A program made the position numbers and the translations under genes. Shown here one piece after another: positions 1-7,468 of a stretch of DNA of 64,000 bases (position 1 is its first letter; every line of letters begins with the position of its first letter). This stretch comes from an uncultured Lachnospiraceae bacterium (GTDB lineage: Bacteria; Bacillota; Clostridia; Lachnospirales; Lachnospiraceae): positions 1 through 64,000 of the forward strand of contig CAJURU010000014.1 in assembly GCA_910588845.1 (NCBI GenBank), in the 5' to 3' direction. The notes beneath the pieces were generated by a model that worked only from the letters and a program-made list of their open reading frames with translations, did no database searches and was not told where the DNA came from.

Positions 1-196
1 TTAAAAACAGTATGCCGCATCCATGCTGTCCTTCGGGATTTAATAAGTCCGTTAAAAAACGGCACATAACAACTTCTTTTTCAGTTACTTCCAAAATTTG
101 GAAGATGTTGTATTCTGATTTTGAATTATATGGCATAGATTCTTGGCTTTTCATATTTGTGCTTACACTTAACAACAAGTTCCTATAATAGTCCAT
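1..196 (-). CDS. PD-(D/E)XK nuclease-like protein, N-terminal part only
   Basis: The reading frame starts at the ATG at 196 behind a strong ribosome site (AAGGAG at 205-210 on the minus strand) and stays open to the left edge, so only about 65 residues are seen. They include FQILEVTEKEVVMCRFLTDL followed by LNPEGQHG. This resembles, from memory, the N-terminus of the PDDEXK_4 family (PF14281), whose members begin with a 'N-I-F-x-I-L ... E-x-x-x-S-R-F-L-x-x-L-L-x-P-x-x-x-H-G' stretch. Such proteins are putative nucleases often found in defence or mobile regions. The catalytic D...ExK residues would lie outside the window, so activity cannot be judged. The gene lies just downstream of a degraded gene on the same strand and was probably co-transcribed with it. 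Confidence 0.6.
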   Translation of the reverse strand, partial: MDYYRNLLLSVSTNMKSQESMPYNSKSEYNIFQILEVTEKEVVMCRFLTDLLNPEGQHGCGILFL

Positions 197-217
197 AGCA
201 GTATCTCCTTATCTTAA

Positions 218-683
218 TCACCAGTCGCCTCAAAGAACGGATTTTCCATCTGTCAATAACCATCTTTTTAAGTTTCGCTCAAAATTATAATCGCATTTGC
301 CAGTGTAGAACTAAAAGATTCACTCTTTTTGTTATTGTGGTATGCTGATAAAATAACATACTTGAGATTATTTTGGAGTCCGTCAAAGTTCCGGTATATT
401 TGCATTTTATTTTTCAATTGTTTTGTAACGTTTGCATTTCCGACTAAAACAATGGATTCTGATGTCATTCCTATCTTAAAGTAATAATCCCGCAGCATAT
501 CCCAATCATCATCAGAAACAGCAGGCATATTGATTATAATTGCATATGATTTACAGGCAATGATATCAGTAAAACAATCTGTTGATGTTAAGGCGCTTTT
601 TTCAGTCGGCAGCATTTTTTCAATGAATTTTTCTTCATTGGGGGGGCAAACCCATAAGTGAACACATTATTTGTATGAATCAT
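218..683 (-). pseudogene. Broken gene, possibly an HTH regulator (frameshift, deletion, nonsense)
   Basis: A good start exists at 683 (GAGGAGG 7 bases upstream), giving M-I-H-T-N-N-V-F-T-Y-G-F-A-P-P. This frame dies soon after a run of seven C (plus-strand G run 640-646). One extra C would join it to the long frame that continues N-E-E-K-F-I-E-K-M-L-P and runs to a stop at 268. Beyond that stop, in a different frame at 265-218, the bases read R-W-L-L-T-D-G-K-S-V-L-stop-G-D-W-stop. From memory, a clostridial family of about 200 residues has this N-terminal domain, a middle helix-turn-helix and a C-terminus like 'GWxLxDGKSVLWGD'. That would mean a frameshift, loss of the HTH segment and a TGG-to-TGA change. 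The family match is recollection; the three defects are seen directly only if that match holds. Without it, 268-615 is an uncharacterised 115-residue frame. Confidence 0.55.
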
Positions 684-705
684 TTTTATTCCTCCTCGTA
701 TCCTA

Positions 706-711
706 ATTGTA
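706..711 (-). promoter_or_regulatory. Candidate -10 box for the broken gene at 218-683
   Basis: The minus strand reads TACAAT here, 22 bases upstream of the start at 683. No good -35 box is seen at 16-18 bases. The stretch 712-869 between the two divergent units is AT-rich and shows no gene. Confidence 0.35.
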
Positions 712-869
712 CCACAATGTTGCGCCAAAAGTCTTGCGTGGCACTTTAAAAATAAAATTTTTTAACTCAGATATATACCTTGATTTAAAGGATTTTATCA
801 TAATTTCAATAAATTTTTAGCGTCTGCATTCTCCTTTGGGAAATCCGTTGAAAAAGGTTCCAAAAAAAG

Positions 870-897
870 TTGACTATTTTCAGGATTATGGTATTAT
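870..897 (+). promoter_or_regulatory. Promoter of the structured RNA
   Basis: TTGACT (870-875) and TATTAT (892-897) with a 16-base spacer make a good sigma-A promoter. Transcription would start near 904, directly before a chain of hairpins and a terminator. Confidence 0.55.
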
Positions 898-903
898 GCT
901 ATT

Positions 904-1000
904 AGTGGTGAGTCCTACCGCAAAATGGACTGCTAAAAGCGTTAGCAACTCTAATGGAGTTACTACACAAATGGCTATGCGTTTCCGCATAGCCATTTTT
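904..1000 (+). ncRNA. Structured small RNA, candidate type III antitoxin
   Basis: Downstream of a strong promoter lie consecutive perfect hairpins: AGTCC 911-915 with GGACT 927-931, GCTAA 932-936 with TTAGC 942-946, and AACTC 947-951 with GAGTT 957-961. A strong terminator hairpin follows at once. The truncated ToxN/AbiQ-like gene starts 13 bases after the terminator. In type III toxin-antitoxin systems the antitoxin is an RNA made between its own promoter and an attenuating terminator ahead of the toxin gene, so the layout fits. Known antitoxin RNAs are usually tandem repeats forming pseudoknots; I do not see a clear tandem repeat here. It may be a single-unit, diverged or decayed antitoxin. 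Confidence 0.5.
971..1000 (+). terminator. Rho-independent terminator between RNA and toxin fragment
   Basis: A perfect 11-bp stem (ATGGCTATGCG, loop TTTC, CGCATAGCCAT) is followed by TTTT. In type III toxin-antitoxin loci this hairpin limits read-through into the toxin gene. Confidence 0.8.
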
Positions 1001-1013
1001 CATGAGGAGACAT

Positions 1014-1232
1014 ATGCAGACGGATTTTAAACTATACAAGGTAGATATGAAATATATCCGTAATCTACATAATATAGATGATAAAGTGCTTTCTGTTTCA
1101 CCGCAGGCAGGAAAGGATAACAGGGTTTTCATAGGTATTGTTATTGTTCGTGGGAGCCACAAATACGGTATACCGCTTTCCTCGCCGAAAGAAAAGCATA
1201 AGAATATGAAAAACTCTATAAAAGCATCGTAA
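1014..1232 (+). pseudogene. Truncated type III toxin, ToxN/AbiQ family
   Basis: The start is taken at ATG 1014 because GAGGAG lies just upstream; an ATG at 1002 would overlap that site. The 72 residues contain D-F-K-L-Y-K-V-D-M-K-Y-I-R, then FIGIVIV, then Y-G-I-P-L-S-S-P-K-E-K-H-K. This is the recognisable N-terminal half of ToxN/AbiQ endoribonucleases, which cut RNA and are held inactive by a repeat RNA. Intact family members are about 170-200 residues, so over half is missing, and the frame ends in K-A-S-stop. After the stop the same frame continues into TnpV-like sequence, so the 3' part was probably replaced by a mobile element. It is unlikely to be an active nuclease. Confidence 0.75.
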
Positions 1233-1310
1233 TTTAAACAGTTGGGTGGCACATACCACGAAAAGAAAGGGTGTCTTATTCCATATTTAAGATTACCTGT
1301 CGAAGAAAGA
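1233..1310 (+). pseudogene. Remnant of a TnpV-like transposon protein
   Basis: Directly after the toxin-fragment stop, and in the same frame, the bases read F-K-Q-L-G-G-T-Y-H-E-K-K-G-C-L-I-P-Y-L-R, then L-P-V-E-E-R-stop. This resembles the start of TnpV proteins ('GGTYxxxxGYLIPxLxLPxEE') carried by clostridial transposons and conjugative elements. It has no start codon and only about 26 of roughly 120 residues remain. No transposase or terminal repeats are seen nearby. It suggests that a mobile element once inserted in or recombined with the toxin gene and was then mostly deleted. Confidence 0.55.
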
Positions 1311-1348
1311 TAACTAGAAAAATAGAGAGTTTTAAAAGTTCTTTCTTC

Positions 1349-1377
1349 TTGTAAAAGTTCACAAATTAGAGTACAAT
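1349..1377 (+). promoter_or_regulatory. Promoter of the metF operon
   Basis: TTGTAA (1349-1354), a 17-base spacer and TACAAT (1372-1377). Just downstream, at 1398-1414, is an inverted repeat CGAAAA-N5-TTTTCG that could be an operator. No SAM or B12 riboswitch motif is seen in the roughly 85-base leader. Confidence 0.6.
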
Positions 1378-1470
1378 CATATTCAGTGTCAAACTATCGA
1401 AAACTTAATTTTCGTTGCACTTGTGTAAATTTGTGGAGAAATACTTTCCATTCTGCGAACGGAGGAAAAA

Positions 1471-2346
1471 ATGAAAATATCAGAATTACTGAAACAAAAA
1501 GAAGTAACAATAAGCTGTGAACTGTTCCCGCCGAAGAAAGGTTCCGGGCTGGCGAAAGCGCATGAGGTGGTAAGGGAAATGGCGAAATTAAAGCCGGCTT
1601 ATATGAGCGTGACTTACGGAGCCAGCGGCGGCATTAGCGAGCATACGGTAGATATCGCCAACGAAGTGCAGAATGTCAATGGTGTAACCGCACTGGCACA
1701 TCTGACTTGCGCGTCTTCCGGGCGGGATAAGATTCAGGAAGTATTGGCACAGCTACAGGAAAAGAAGATTGAAAATATACTTGCGCTGCGCGGGGATATT
1801 CCAGCTAATCTTGACTTTCCGCTGCCAAACCAGTATCATCATGCCAGTGAGTTGATTGAGGAGATTAAAGCGTTTGGAGATTTCTGTATCGGCGGCGCCT
1901 GTTATCCAGAAGGGCATCCGGAGGCGGAATCTATCGAAAAAGATATTGATAACCTCAAGCGCAAAGTGGAAGCAGGCTGCGAATTTTTGACGACGCAGAT
2001 GTTTTTTGATAATGACATCCTCTATAATTTTCTTTATCGCGCATTGAAAAAGAATATTGAAGTTCCGGTTATCGCGGGAATTATGCCAATTACCAATGCA
2101 AGCCAGATGAAGCAGATTGCCTCTCTCTCAGGCGGAAGTATTCTGCCGCGGCGTTTCCGTGCGATGGTTGAGCGGTTTGCAGATAATCCAGCTGCTTTGA
2201 AGCAGGCGGGAATTGCTTATGCTACGGATCAGATTATTGATTTGATTGCCAATGGCGTTACACATGTGCATATTTATGCGATGAATAAGCCGGATGTGGC
2301 GGGAGCCATTTTTGAAAATCTTTCAGAAATATATCATGCGGAATAA
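1471..2346 (+). CDS. metF: Methylenetetrahydrofolate reductase
   Basis: A 291-residue protein, the usual bacterial MetF length. It reduces 5,10-methylene-THF to 5-methyl-THF, the methyl donor for MetH encoded two genes downstream. Family motifs are plain: S-C-E-L-F-P-P-K-K near the start (substrate and flavin region), Y-M-S-V-T-Y-G-A-S-G-G (about 48-58), A-H-L-T-C and N-I-L-A-L-R-G-D (FAD barrel), and G-I-M-P-I-T-N in the C-terminal half. The start is supported by GGAGGA 5-10 bases upstream. It heads a tight methionine operon with the MetH reactivation protein and metH. Confidence 0.95.
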   Translation: MKISELLKQKEVTISCELFPPKKGSGLAKAHEVVREMAKLKPAYMSVTYGASGGISEHTVDIANEVQNVNGVTALAHLTCASSGRDKIQEVLAQLQEKKIENILALRGDIPANLDFPLPNQYHHASELIEEIKAFGDFCIGGACYPEGHPEAESIEKDIDNLKRKVEAGCEFLTTQMFFDNDILYNFLYRALKKNIEVPVIAGIMPITNASQMKQIASLSGGSILPRRFRAMVERFADNPAALKQAGIAYATDQIIDLIANGVTHVHIYAMNKPDVAGAIFENLSEIYHAE

Positions 2347-2361
2347 CATATAAAAATGCTG

Positions 2362-2387
2362 ACAATAAATACCGCGGTATTTATTGT
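2362..2387 (+). promoter_or_regulatory. Perfect 26-bp palindrome between metF and the next gene
   Basis: The half-site ACAATAAATACCG is followed immediately by its exact reverse complement. It sits 16 bases after the metF stop and 20 bases before the preferred start of the next gene. With no loop it is a better candidate for a dimeric protein operator, or a cruciform/mRNA-processing site, than for a terminator; no T run follows. Confidence 0.6.
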
Positions 2388-2406
2388 ACTGGGAACAGGA
2401 AGGATT

Positions 2407-3072
2407 ATGAGAGCGGATAGAAAAGAAACGCTGCGGTATTTAGGGTATCGCGGACAGGAAATAGAAGAAAAGACGGCGCAAATGATAGAAGAGGTGCAGG
2501 TGGAACTGGAAAGAGCCAGCACGCCCAAAAGTATTTACCGGGAGTACGCATGTGAAGTGACGGAAGATAAAGTGAAGCTGGGAGAGCTGACGTTTGAGAG
2601 TAAGAATCTTGCGGTAAATTTGAAAGGCTGTGAGCGGGCAGTGCTTTTGGCGGCGACGATTGGACGGGCGGCAGATTTTATGATAAAAAAGTATTCCATT
2701 TCCAATATGGCGAAAGCTGTAATTGTGCAGGCGGCGGGAGCATCCTGCATTGAGAGTTATGTAGATGAAGTGGAGCAGTTGATTCGAGAGGAAGCCAATC
2801 AGCGCGGATTGTACTTGCGCCCGCGGTTTAGCCCAGGTTATGGAGATCTTTCTTTGGAGTACCAGAGAGACATTTTTCAAATACTTGAGTGTCACAAACG
2901 GATTGGCGTTATGCTGACGGCAGGAAATTTGATGATGCCTTCCAAGTCGGTGACAGCAATTATCGGCCTTACTACGAAAGAGCGGGAATCTTGCCAGATG
3001 GTAAAATGCAGCCTTTGTGCCAAGACTGACTGTGAATTTCGCATTCATAGCTCAGAAGCGGAAGGAGAATAA
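2407..3072 (+). CDS. Stand-alone methionine synthase reactivation (AdoMet-binding) domain protein
   Basis: About 221 residues matching the MetH C-terminal activation domain (Met_synt_B12), encoded as its own gene. In full-length MetH this domain uses AdoMet and an electron donor to remethylate oxidised cob(II)alamin. Visible features are G-C-E-R-A-V-L-L-A-A-T-I-G, the segment R-P-R-F-S-P-G-Y-G-D-L-S with the family's RxxxGYG AdoMet-binding signature, and a C-rich end (C-S-L-C-A-K-T-D-C). I start at ATG 2407, which has AGGAAGG upstream; the longer frame from 2356 has no ribosome site and would run through the palindrome. It ends 1 base before metH. A split reactivation domain is known in other anaerobes such as Thermotoga. 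Confidence 0.85.
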   Translation: MRADRKETLRYLGYRGQEIEEKTAQMIEEVQVELERASTPKSIYREYACEVTEDKVKLGELTFESKNLAVNLKGCERAVLLAATIGRAADFMIKKYSISNMAKAVIVQAAGASCIESYVDEVEQLIREEANQRGLYLRPRFSPGYGDLSLEYQRDIFQILECHKRIGVMLTAGNLMMPSKSVTAIIGLTTKERESCQMVKCSLCAKTDCEFRIHSSEAEGE

Positions 3073-3073
3073 G

Positions 3074-5455
3074 ATGAGTTTCAGAAACGAGTTGGGAAAG
3101 AAGATACTGTTTTTTGACGGGGCCATGGGCACCATGCTTCAGGAGAGAGGTTTACAGTCCGGGGAACTGCCGGAAATCTGGAATGTGACGAAGGAAGAGA
3201 TTATCTGTGACATCCACAGGCAGTATTTGGACGCGGGCTGTGATATTATAAAGGCAAATACCTTTGGTGTAAATCCTTTTAAAATGGAAGGTACAGGCTA
3301 CACCTGTGAGGAGTTGACTGAGAAAGGCATTGCACTGGCAAAGCGCGCGATAGCAAAGGTGGGGCGAAAGGCGTATGCTGCGCTCGATATAGGCTCACTG
3401 GGAAAATTGCTGGAACCTTTAGGCGATTTGACCTTTGAGGAGGCATATGAGGCGTTTAAGCCTATGTGCATCGCCGGTGAACGGGCAGGCGCGGATTTCT
3501 GCTTAATTGAGACCATGAATGATACGTATGAAATTAAGGCGGCAGTTTTGGCCGCCAAAGAAAATACCAGTCTGCCGATTGTGGTGACGATGGTGTTTGA
3601 TGAGGACGGCAAGCTTCTGACAGGGGCGGATATGGAAGCGGCGGTCGCTATGCTTGAAGGGCTCAGAGTGGATGCATTGGGTCTTAACTGTGGTTTCGGA
3701 CCGGATGTGATGCAGGGATTCCTGCCGCGTCTTCGGGAAGTGACGTCACTGCCTATCGTATTAAATCCCAATGCAGGACTCCCAGTAGTGGTAGATGGTA
3801 AGACCTCGTTCCATGTAAGGCCGGAGGAATTCGCAGGTATTATGAAAGTGATTGCCTTAGAGGGCGTCTCTGTGCTGGGCGGTTGCTGCGGCACCACGCC
3901 GGCGCATATCCGGGCGTTGGTGGAAGCGTGCAGGGATATTCCGGCGATGGAGCTTACGGACAAGCAGCGTTCCGTAGTCTCCTCCTATACTCATGCCGTG
4001 GTCTTTGACGAACGCCCGAAAATCATTGGAGAGCGCATTAATCCGACCGGAAAATCACGTTTTAAACAGGCGCTTCGGGAAAATGATTTGGAATATATCT
4101 ATAAAGAAGCGCTGGCGCAGCAGGATCGAGGCGCGCATATCCTGGATGTGAATGTGGGGCTTCCCGAGATTGATGAAGTCCTGATGATGCGCGCAGTTGT
4201 GTCAGGTTTGCAGGGGATTACAGATTTGCCTTTGCAGATTGACACCTCGGATGCGGTGGCGATGGAGACGGCGATGCGCCTTTATAACGGCAAGCCGCTT
4301 ATAAACTCCGTCAACGGCAAGCAGGAATCTATGGACGCGGTATTTCCCCTGGTGGCAAAATATGGCGGCATGGTTGTCTGCCTGACTTTGGACGAAGGAG
4401 GAATCCCCGGTACGGCAGCGGGAAGGATTGAGATTGCCAAAAAGATCATTGCGGAAGCGGCGAAATATGGCATTTCTAAAAAAGATTTGCTTATAGATAC
4501 CTTGACGATGACAATCAGTACCGGGCAGGAAAATGCGGGGATTACGCTGGACGCATTGTATCATGTGCGTCATGTGTTGGGCGTGCACACAACTTTAGGC
4601 GTATCGAACATTTCTTTTGGCTTGCCGCAGCGGGAGCGTGTGAATACGGCGTTTTTCACGATTGCGCTCTCCAAAGGACTAAGCGCCGGCATTATCAATC
4701 CAAACAGCGAGGCGATGATGGCGGCTTACCATTCCTATTGCGCCTTAAATGGCAGTGATAGCCAGTGCGCAGATTATATTGCGCAATATTCCAGCCAGGA
4801 GGAACAGACGAAAGCCGCAGTTGACAAATCAGGAGAAATCAGTCTTTTTGACGCGGTCGTGCGCGGGCTTTCCGAGAGCGCTTACCAGGCGGCAAAGCGG
4901 GAACTGGAAAGCAAGAAGCCTTTGGAAGTTATAGATGGCGCATTGATACCAGCTTTGGACAAGGTGGGGCAGGGATTTGAGAAGAAGACGGTGTTCCTGC
5001 CGCAGCTTTTGATGAGTGCAGACGCTGCGAAAGCGGGGTTCGACGCCATAAAAGAACATCTTCAGGCTGAGGGCGGTGATTCCGCTTCCAAGGGAACGGT
5101 TGTAATCGCCACAGTCAAAGGAGATATTCACGATATCGGCAAGAATATTGTCAAGGTTTTGCTGGAAAATTATGGATTTTCTGTAATTGATTTGGGCAAG
5201 GACGTGCCGCCGGAGTTAGTGGTAGAGACGGCGAAAGAGCATGATGTGAAGTTGGTGGGACTCAGCGCATTGATGACGACTACCGTGGCGAATATGGAAC
5301 TTACCATCAAAATGTTAAAGAAGGAGCTTCCGGGATGCAAAGTAATGGTGGGAGGCGCAGTATTGACCCAGACATATGCAGATATGATTGGCGCAGATTT
5401 CTACTCCAAGGACGCTATGGGTTCCGTCCGTTATGCGAATGAGCTTTTCCGTTGA
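3074..5455 (+). CDS. metH: Cobalamin-dependent methionine synthase lacking the reactivation domain
   Basis: A 793-residue enzyme that transfers the methyl group of 5-methyl-THF to homocysteine through methylcobalamin. Domains in order: homocysteine-binding barrel with zinc cysteines (G-L-N-C-G-F-G near 205 and G-G-C-C-G-T-T near 268), pterin-binding barrel starting at G-E-R-I-N-P-T-G-K (about 318), helical B12 cap, and B12-binding domain with D-I-H-D-I-G-K-N (about 683), where the His is the lower cobalt ligand. The protein stops after the B12 domain; E. coli MetH has about 1,227 residues. The missing fourth domain is supplied by the upstream gene. ATG 3074 has AAGGAG; the longer open frame from 3017 overlaps the previous gene and is rejected. 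Confidence 0.95.
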   Translation: MSFRNELGKKILFFDGAMGTMLQERGLQSGELPEIWNVTKEEIICDIHRQYLDAGCDIIKANTFGVNPFKMEGTGYTCEELTEKGIALAKRAIAKVGRKAYAALDIGSLGKLLEPLGDLTFEEAYEAFKPMCIAGERAGADFCLIETMNDTYEIKAAVLAAKENTSLPIVVTMVFDEDGKLLTGADMEAAVAMLEGLRVDALGLNCGFGPDVMQGFLPRLREVTSLPIVLNPNAGLPVVVDGKTSFHVRPEEFAGIMKVIALEGVSVLGGCCGTTPAHIRALVEACRDIPAMELTDKQRSVVSSYTHAVVFDERPKIIGERINPTGKSRFKQALRENDLEYIYKEALAQQDRGAHILDVNVGLPEIDEVLMMRAVVSGLQGITDLPLQIDTSDAVAMETAMRLYNGKPLINSVNGKQESMDAVFPLVAKYGGMVVCLTLDEGGIPGTAAGRIEIAKKIIAEAAKYGISKKDLLIDTLTMTISTGQENAGITLDALYHVRHVLGVHTTLGVSNISFGLPQRERVNTAFFTIALSKGLSAGIINPNSEAMMAAYHSYCALNGSDSQCADYIAQYSSQEEQTKAAVDKSGEISLFDAVVRGLSESAYQAAKRELESKKPLEVIDGALIPALDKVGQGFEKKTVFLPQLLMSADAAKAGFDAIKEHLQAEGGDSASKGTVVIATVKGDIHDIGKNIVKVLLENYGFSVIDLGKDVPPELVVETAKEHDVKLVGLSALMTTTVANMELTIKMLKKELPGCKVMVGGAVLTQTYADMIGADFYSKDAMGSVRYANELFR

Positions 5456-5500
5456 TGCAGAGGATGTTTGCGTGTTAGGCAACGAGCTTTTCGGCTGATA
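5436..5500 (+). repeat. Imperfect duplication of the metH 3' end
   Basis: The metH tail at 5436-5457 (coding N-E-L-F-R-stop) recurs at 5479-5500 as a diverged copy that would read N-E-L-F-G-stop in one frame; the offset is 43 bases. It looks like an old short duplication. The rest of 5501-5646 shows no gene or clear terminator. Confidence 0.4.
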
Positions 5501-5646
5501 CCGAACTCTCCAATTCTTTCTGAATATAATATATTGTAACTATAGCCTCGTTTTTTGGCGGGTGCATTGCTCGCGGGAATAAGGAAACGATGGTCAGATG
5601 TATTTTTTAATAGTTACTAAAATATTCAGAAAGGGGTTGGAGAGTT

Positions 5647-6591
5647 TTGCATATTAATTGGATTATTTGCGGAGTAGTTGCAGCAGTGCTCCTGCTGCTT
5701 ATTTTTATATGCTGCCTAAGAATACGGCGCCATAAACGTGCAAAATGCCGCGTCAAAAGACGCTGCGACGAAGAAAAGCTGCGTGATATTAACCGGGCGC
5801 TTAAGCCGTTTGGTTTTGCCTATGATTTGCACAGGGATATTATTTATTCGCTAAAAAGCGCCTGGCAGAAGCAGTTCGGGTATGGGAAACTGTACGATGA
5901 GATGGCGCCGGTGATGAATATGATTATTCACAGTGAGCCCATCTATTTTGAATATGAGGGCAAACGATGGATGATCGAGCTTTGGAAAGGGCAGTACGGC
6001 ATTACCACCGGAGCAGAGGTTGGAATATACGTTGAGAAGGAACGAGATGAGGAAAAAGACCCGGAGGATGCGTTTTACCAATGTGTTTCCGAGGATGAAG
6101 AACTGCCCATCAGCATGGTTCTCTACAAAAACGGCAAGCGTATGTTCCAGCGCAACAGGAGCCATTGGTGGCTTACCGGTTTTTCCCTGGGGGAATTTTC
6201 GTGGCCGGCAGAGTTGATGCTGGAGGTGTCTCTGACGTTTCCGGATTTTGGGATGTTAGAAGCGTTTTTGGATGGCTGTTACTATGCAGGTTACCAGCCG
6301 GAAGATTTTCGCGTGTGGTACCGGAGAGTGTGTTTCCGCCTGTATCAGCCTAAGACAGCGCAGCCGTCGAAATATGGCAAAGTATTTGGCAGATGGATAC
6401 AGAGGCAGAACCGAAGAAATTGTAAGTTGTATCAGCGGATTACCAAAGATTTTACAAGAACAATTGATAAACTGGACTATCTCATGCAGGCATACCCCAG
6501 AATTTTTGGCATAATTATAAAAACAGGAAGAATTGCCTGGGGGAAGAAAAAACATGGATTTCACCGAAAAAAAACTAAACGAGGCGTATGA
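5647..6591 (+). CDS. DUF4474 membrane-anchored protein
   Basis: A 314-residue protein of unknown function. Residues about 4-24 form a single membrane helix followed by a run of Arg/Lys, so the rest is probably cytoplasmic. The body has the DUF4474 pattern: F-G-F-A-Y-D, a conserved W-Q-K-Q-F-G-Y and the stretch R-W-M-I-E-L-W-K-G-Q-Y-G-I-T-T-G-A-E-V-G. The start is a TTG at 5647 with GGAGAG just upstream. Its 3' end overlaps the next gene by 38 bases, which suggests translational coupling to the phosphoesterase. The family is common in Clostridia; no reaction is known to me. Confidence 0.7.
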   Translation: MHINWIICGVVAAVLLLLIFICCLRIRRHKRAKCRVKRRCDEEKLRDINRALKPFGFAYDLHRDIIYSLKSAWQKQFGYGKLYDEMAPVMNMIIHSEPIYFEYEGKRWMIELWKGQYGITTGAEVGIYVEKERDEEKDPEDAFYQCVSEDEELPISMVLYKNGKRMFQRNRSHWWLTGFSLGEFSWPAELMLEVSLTFPDFGMLEAFLDGCYYAGYQPEDFRVWYRRVCFRLYQPKTAQPSKYGKVFGRWIQRQNRRNCKLYQRITKDFTRTIDKLDYLMQAYPRIFGIIIKTGRIAWGKKKHGFHRKKTKRGV

Positions 6592-7444
6592 GAACGCGCT
6601 CTGTCTACCTGTGGACAGAGGAAGCCGGATTGTGCTGATGAGCGACTGCCATCGTGGCATTGGCAATTGGGGAGACAATTTCCAGCCCAATCAGAATTTG
6701 TTTTATGCTGCGTTGCAGTATTATAACAGAAGAAATTTCACTTATATTGAGCTGGGGGATGGAGACGAATTGTGGGAGAACCGCAATTTAAGAGAGATTG
6801 TGCAGACACACGATGAGCAGTTTCGCCTGATGGCGGAGTTTTACAGAAAAGGTCATTTTTACATGCTCTATGGCAACCATGACCGCAAGAAAGCGTGCCG
6901 GAAATATTTCAAATCTCATTGCCATGATTACTATTGCGAGATGGAAAGCCAGATGAAAAGCCTTTTCCCGGATATGAAAGTGCATGAGGGAATCCGGCTG
7001 CAAGATAGGTCAAGCGGGGCGGAACTGTTTTTGGTGCATGGGCACCAAGGCGATTTGTGGAATGATATTCTTTGGAAGTTTACGCGTTTTTTGGTCCGTT
7101 ATCTCTGGCGGCCGTTGGAGATGGCGGGATGCAACGATCCCACAAGCGCGGCAAAGAACTATCAGAAAAAAGAAAAGACAGAACGGAGGCTGTCGGCATG
7201 GGCCAAGAGGCATGGGAAGAATTTGGTTGCCGGCCATACGCACAGGCCTTCGTTCCCCCTCCCCGGGGAAGGGCATTATTTTAACGATGGAAGCTGCGTG
7301 CATCCCCGCAGCATCACGGCGCTTGAGTTGGAATGCGGAGAAGTTTCTCTGGTGAAATGGAGTGTGAAAGTGCGCGAAGATAATCTTTTGTACATTGGGC
7401 GTGAGGTGCTGGGAGGGCCGGAGGAACTGGCAAGGTATGTCTAA
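6554..7444 (+). CDS. Calcineurin-like metallophosphoesterase
   Basis: About 296 residues with the metallophosphoesterase metal-site blocks in order: L-M-S-D-C-H-R-G (D-x-H), L-G-D-G-D-E-L-W (G-D), Y-G-N-H-D-R (GNHD), H-G-H-Q-G-D and A-G-H-T-H-R (GHTH). These bind two metal ions for phosphoester hydrolysis. The substrate is unknown; the layout is reminiscent of UDP-diacylglucosamine pyrophosphatase-like phosphoesterases, but a Gram-positive would not need that role. ATG 6554 with GGGGAAG upstream is preferred; a TTG at 6533 behind AGGAAG would add seven residues. The start lies inside the DUF4474 gene. Confidence 0.85.
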   Translation: MDFTEKKLNEAYENALCLPVDRGSRIVLMSDCHRGIGNWGDNFQPNQNLFYAALQYYNRRNFTYIELGDGDELWENRNLREIVQTHDEQFRLMAEFYRKGHFYMLYGNHDRKKACRKYFKSHCHDYYCEMESQMKSLFPDMKVHEGIRLQDRSSGAELFLVHGHQGDLWNDILWKFTRFLVRYLWRPLEMAGCNDPTSAAKNYQKKEKTERRLSAWAKRHGKNLVAGHTHRPSFPLPGEGHYFNDGSCVHPRSITALELECGEVSLVKWSVKVREDNLLYIGREVLGGPEELARYV

Positions 7445-7468
7445 CAAATACGAAGGAGGAGGTTCTTT

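Noticed and set aside
836..1030. A 64-codon plus-strand frame
   Set aside because: It covers the promoter, the hairpin RNA and the terminator, has no ribosome site and no recognisable protein sequence.
2440..3048. Long minus-strand frame (202 codons) under the MetH reactivation gene
   Set aside because: Shadow of a clearly conserved plus-strand gene; composition is typical of antisense reading.
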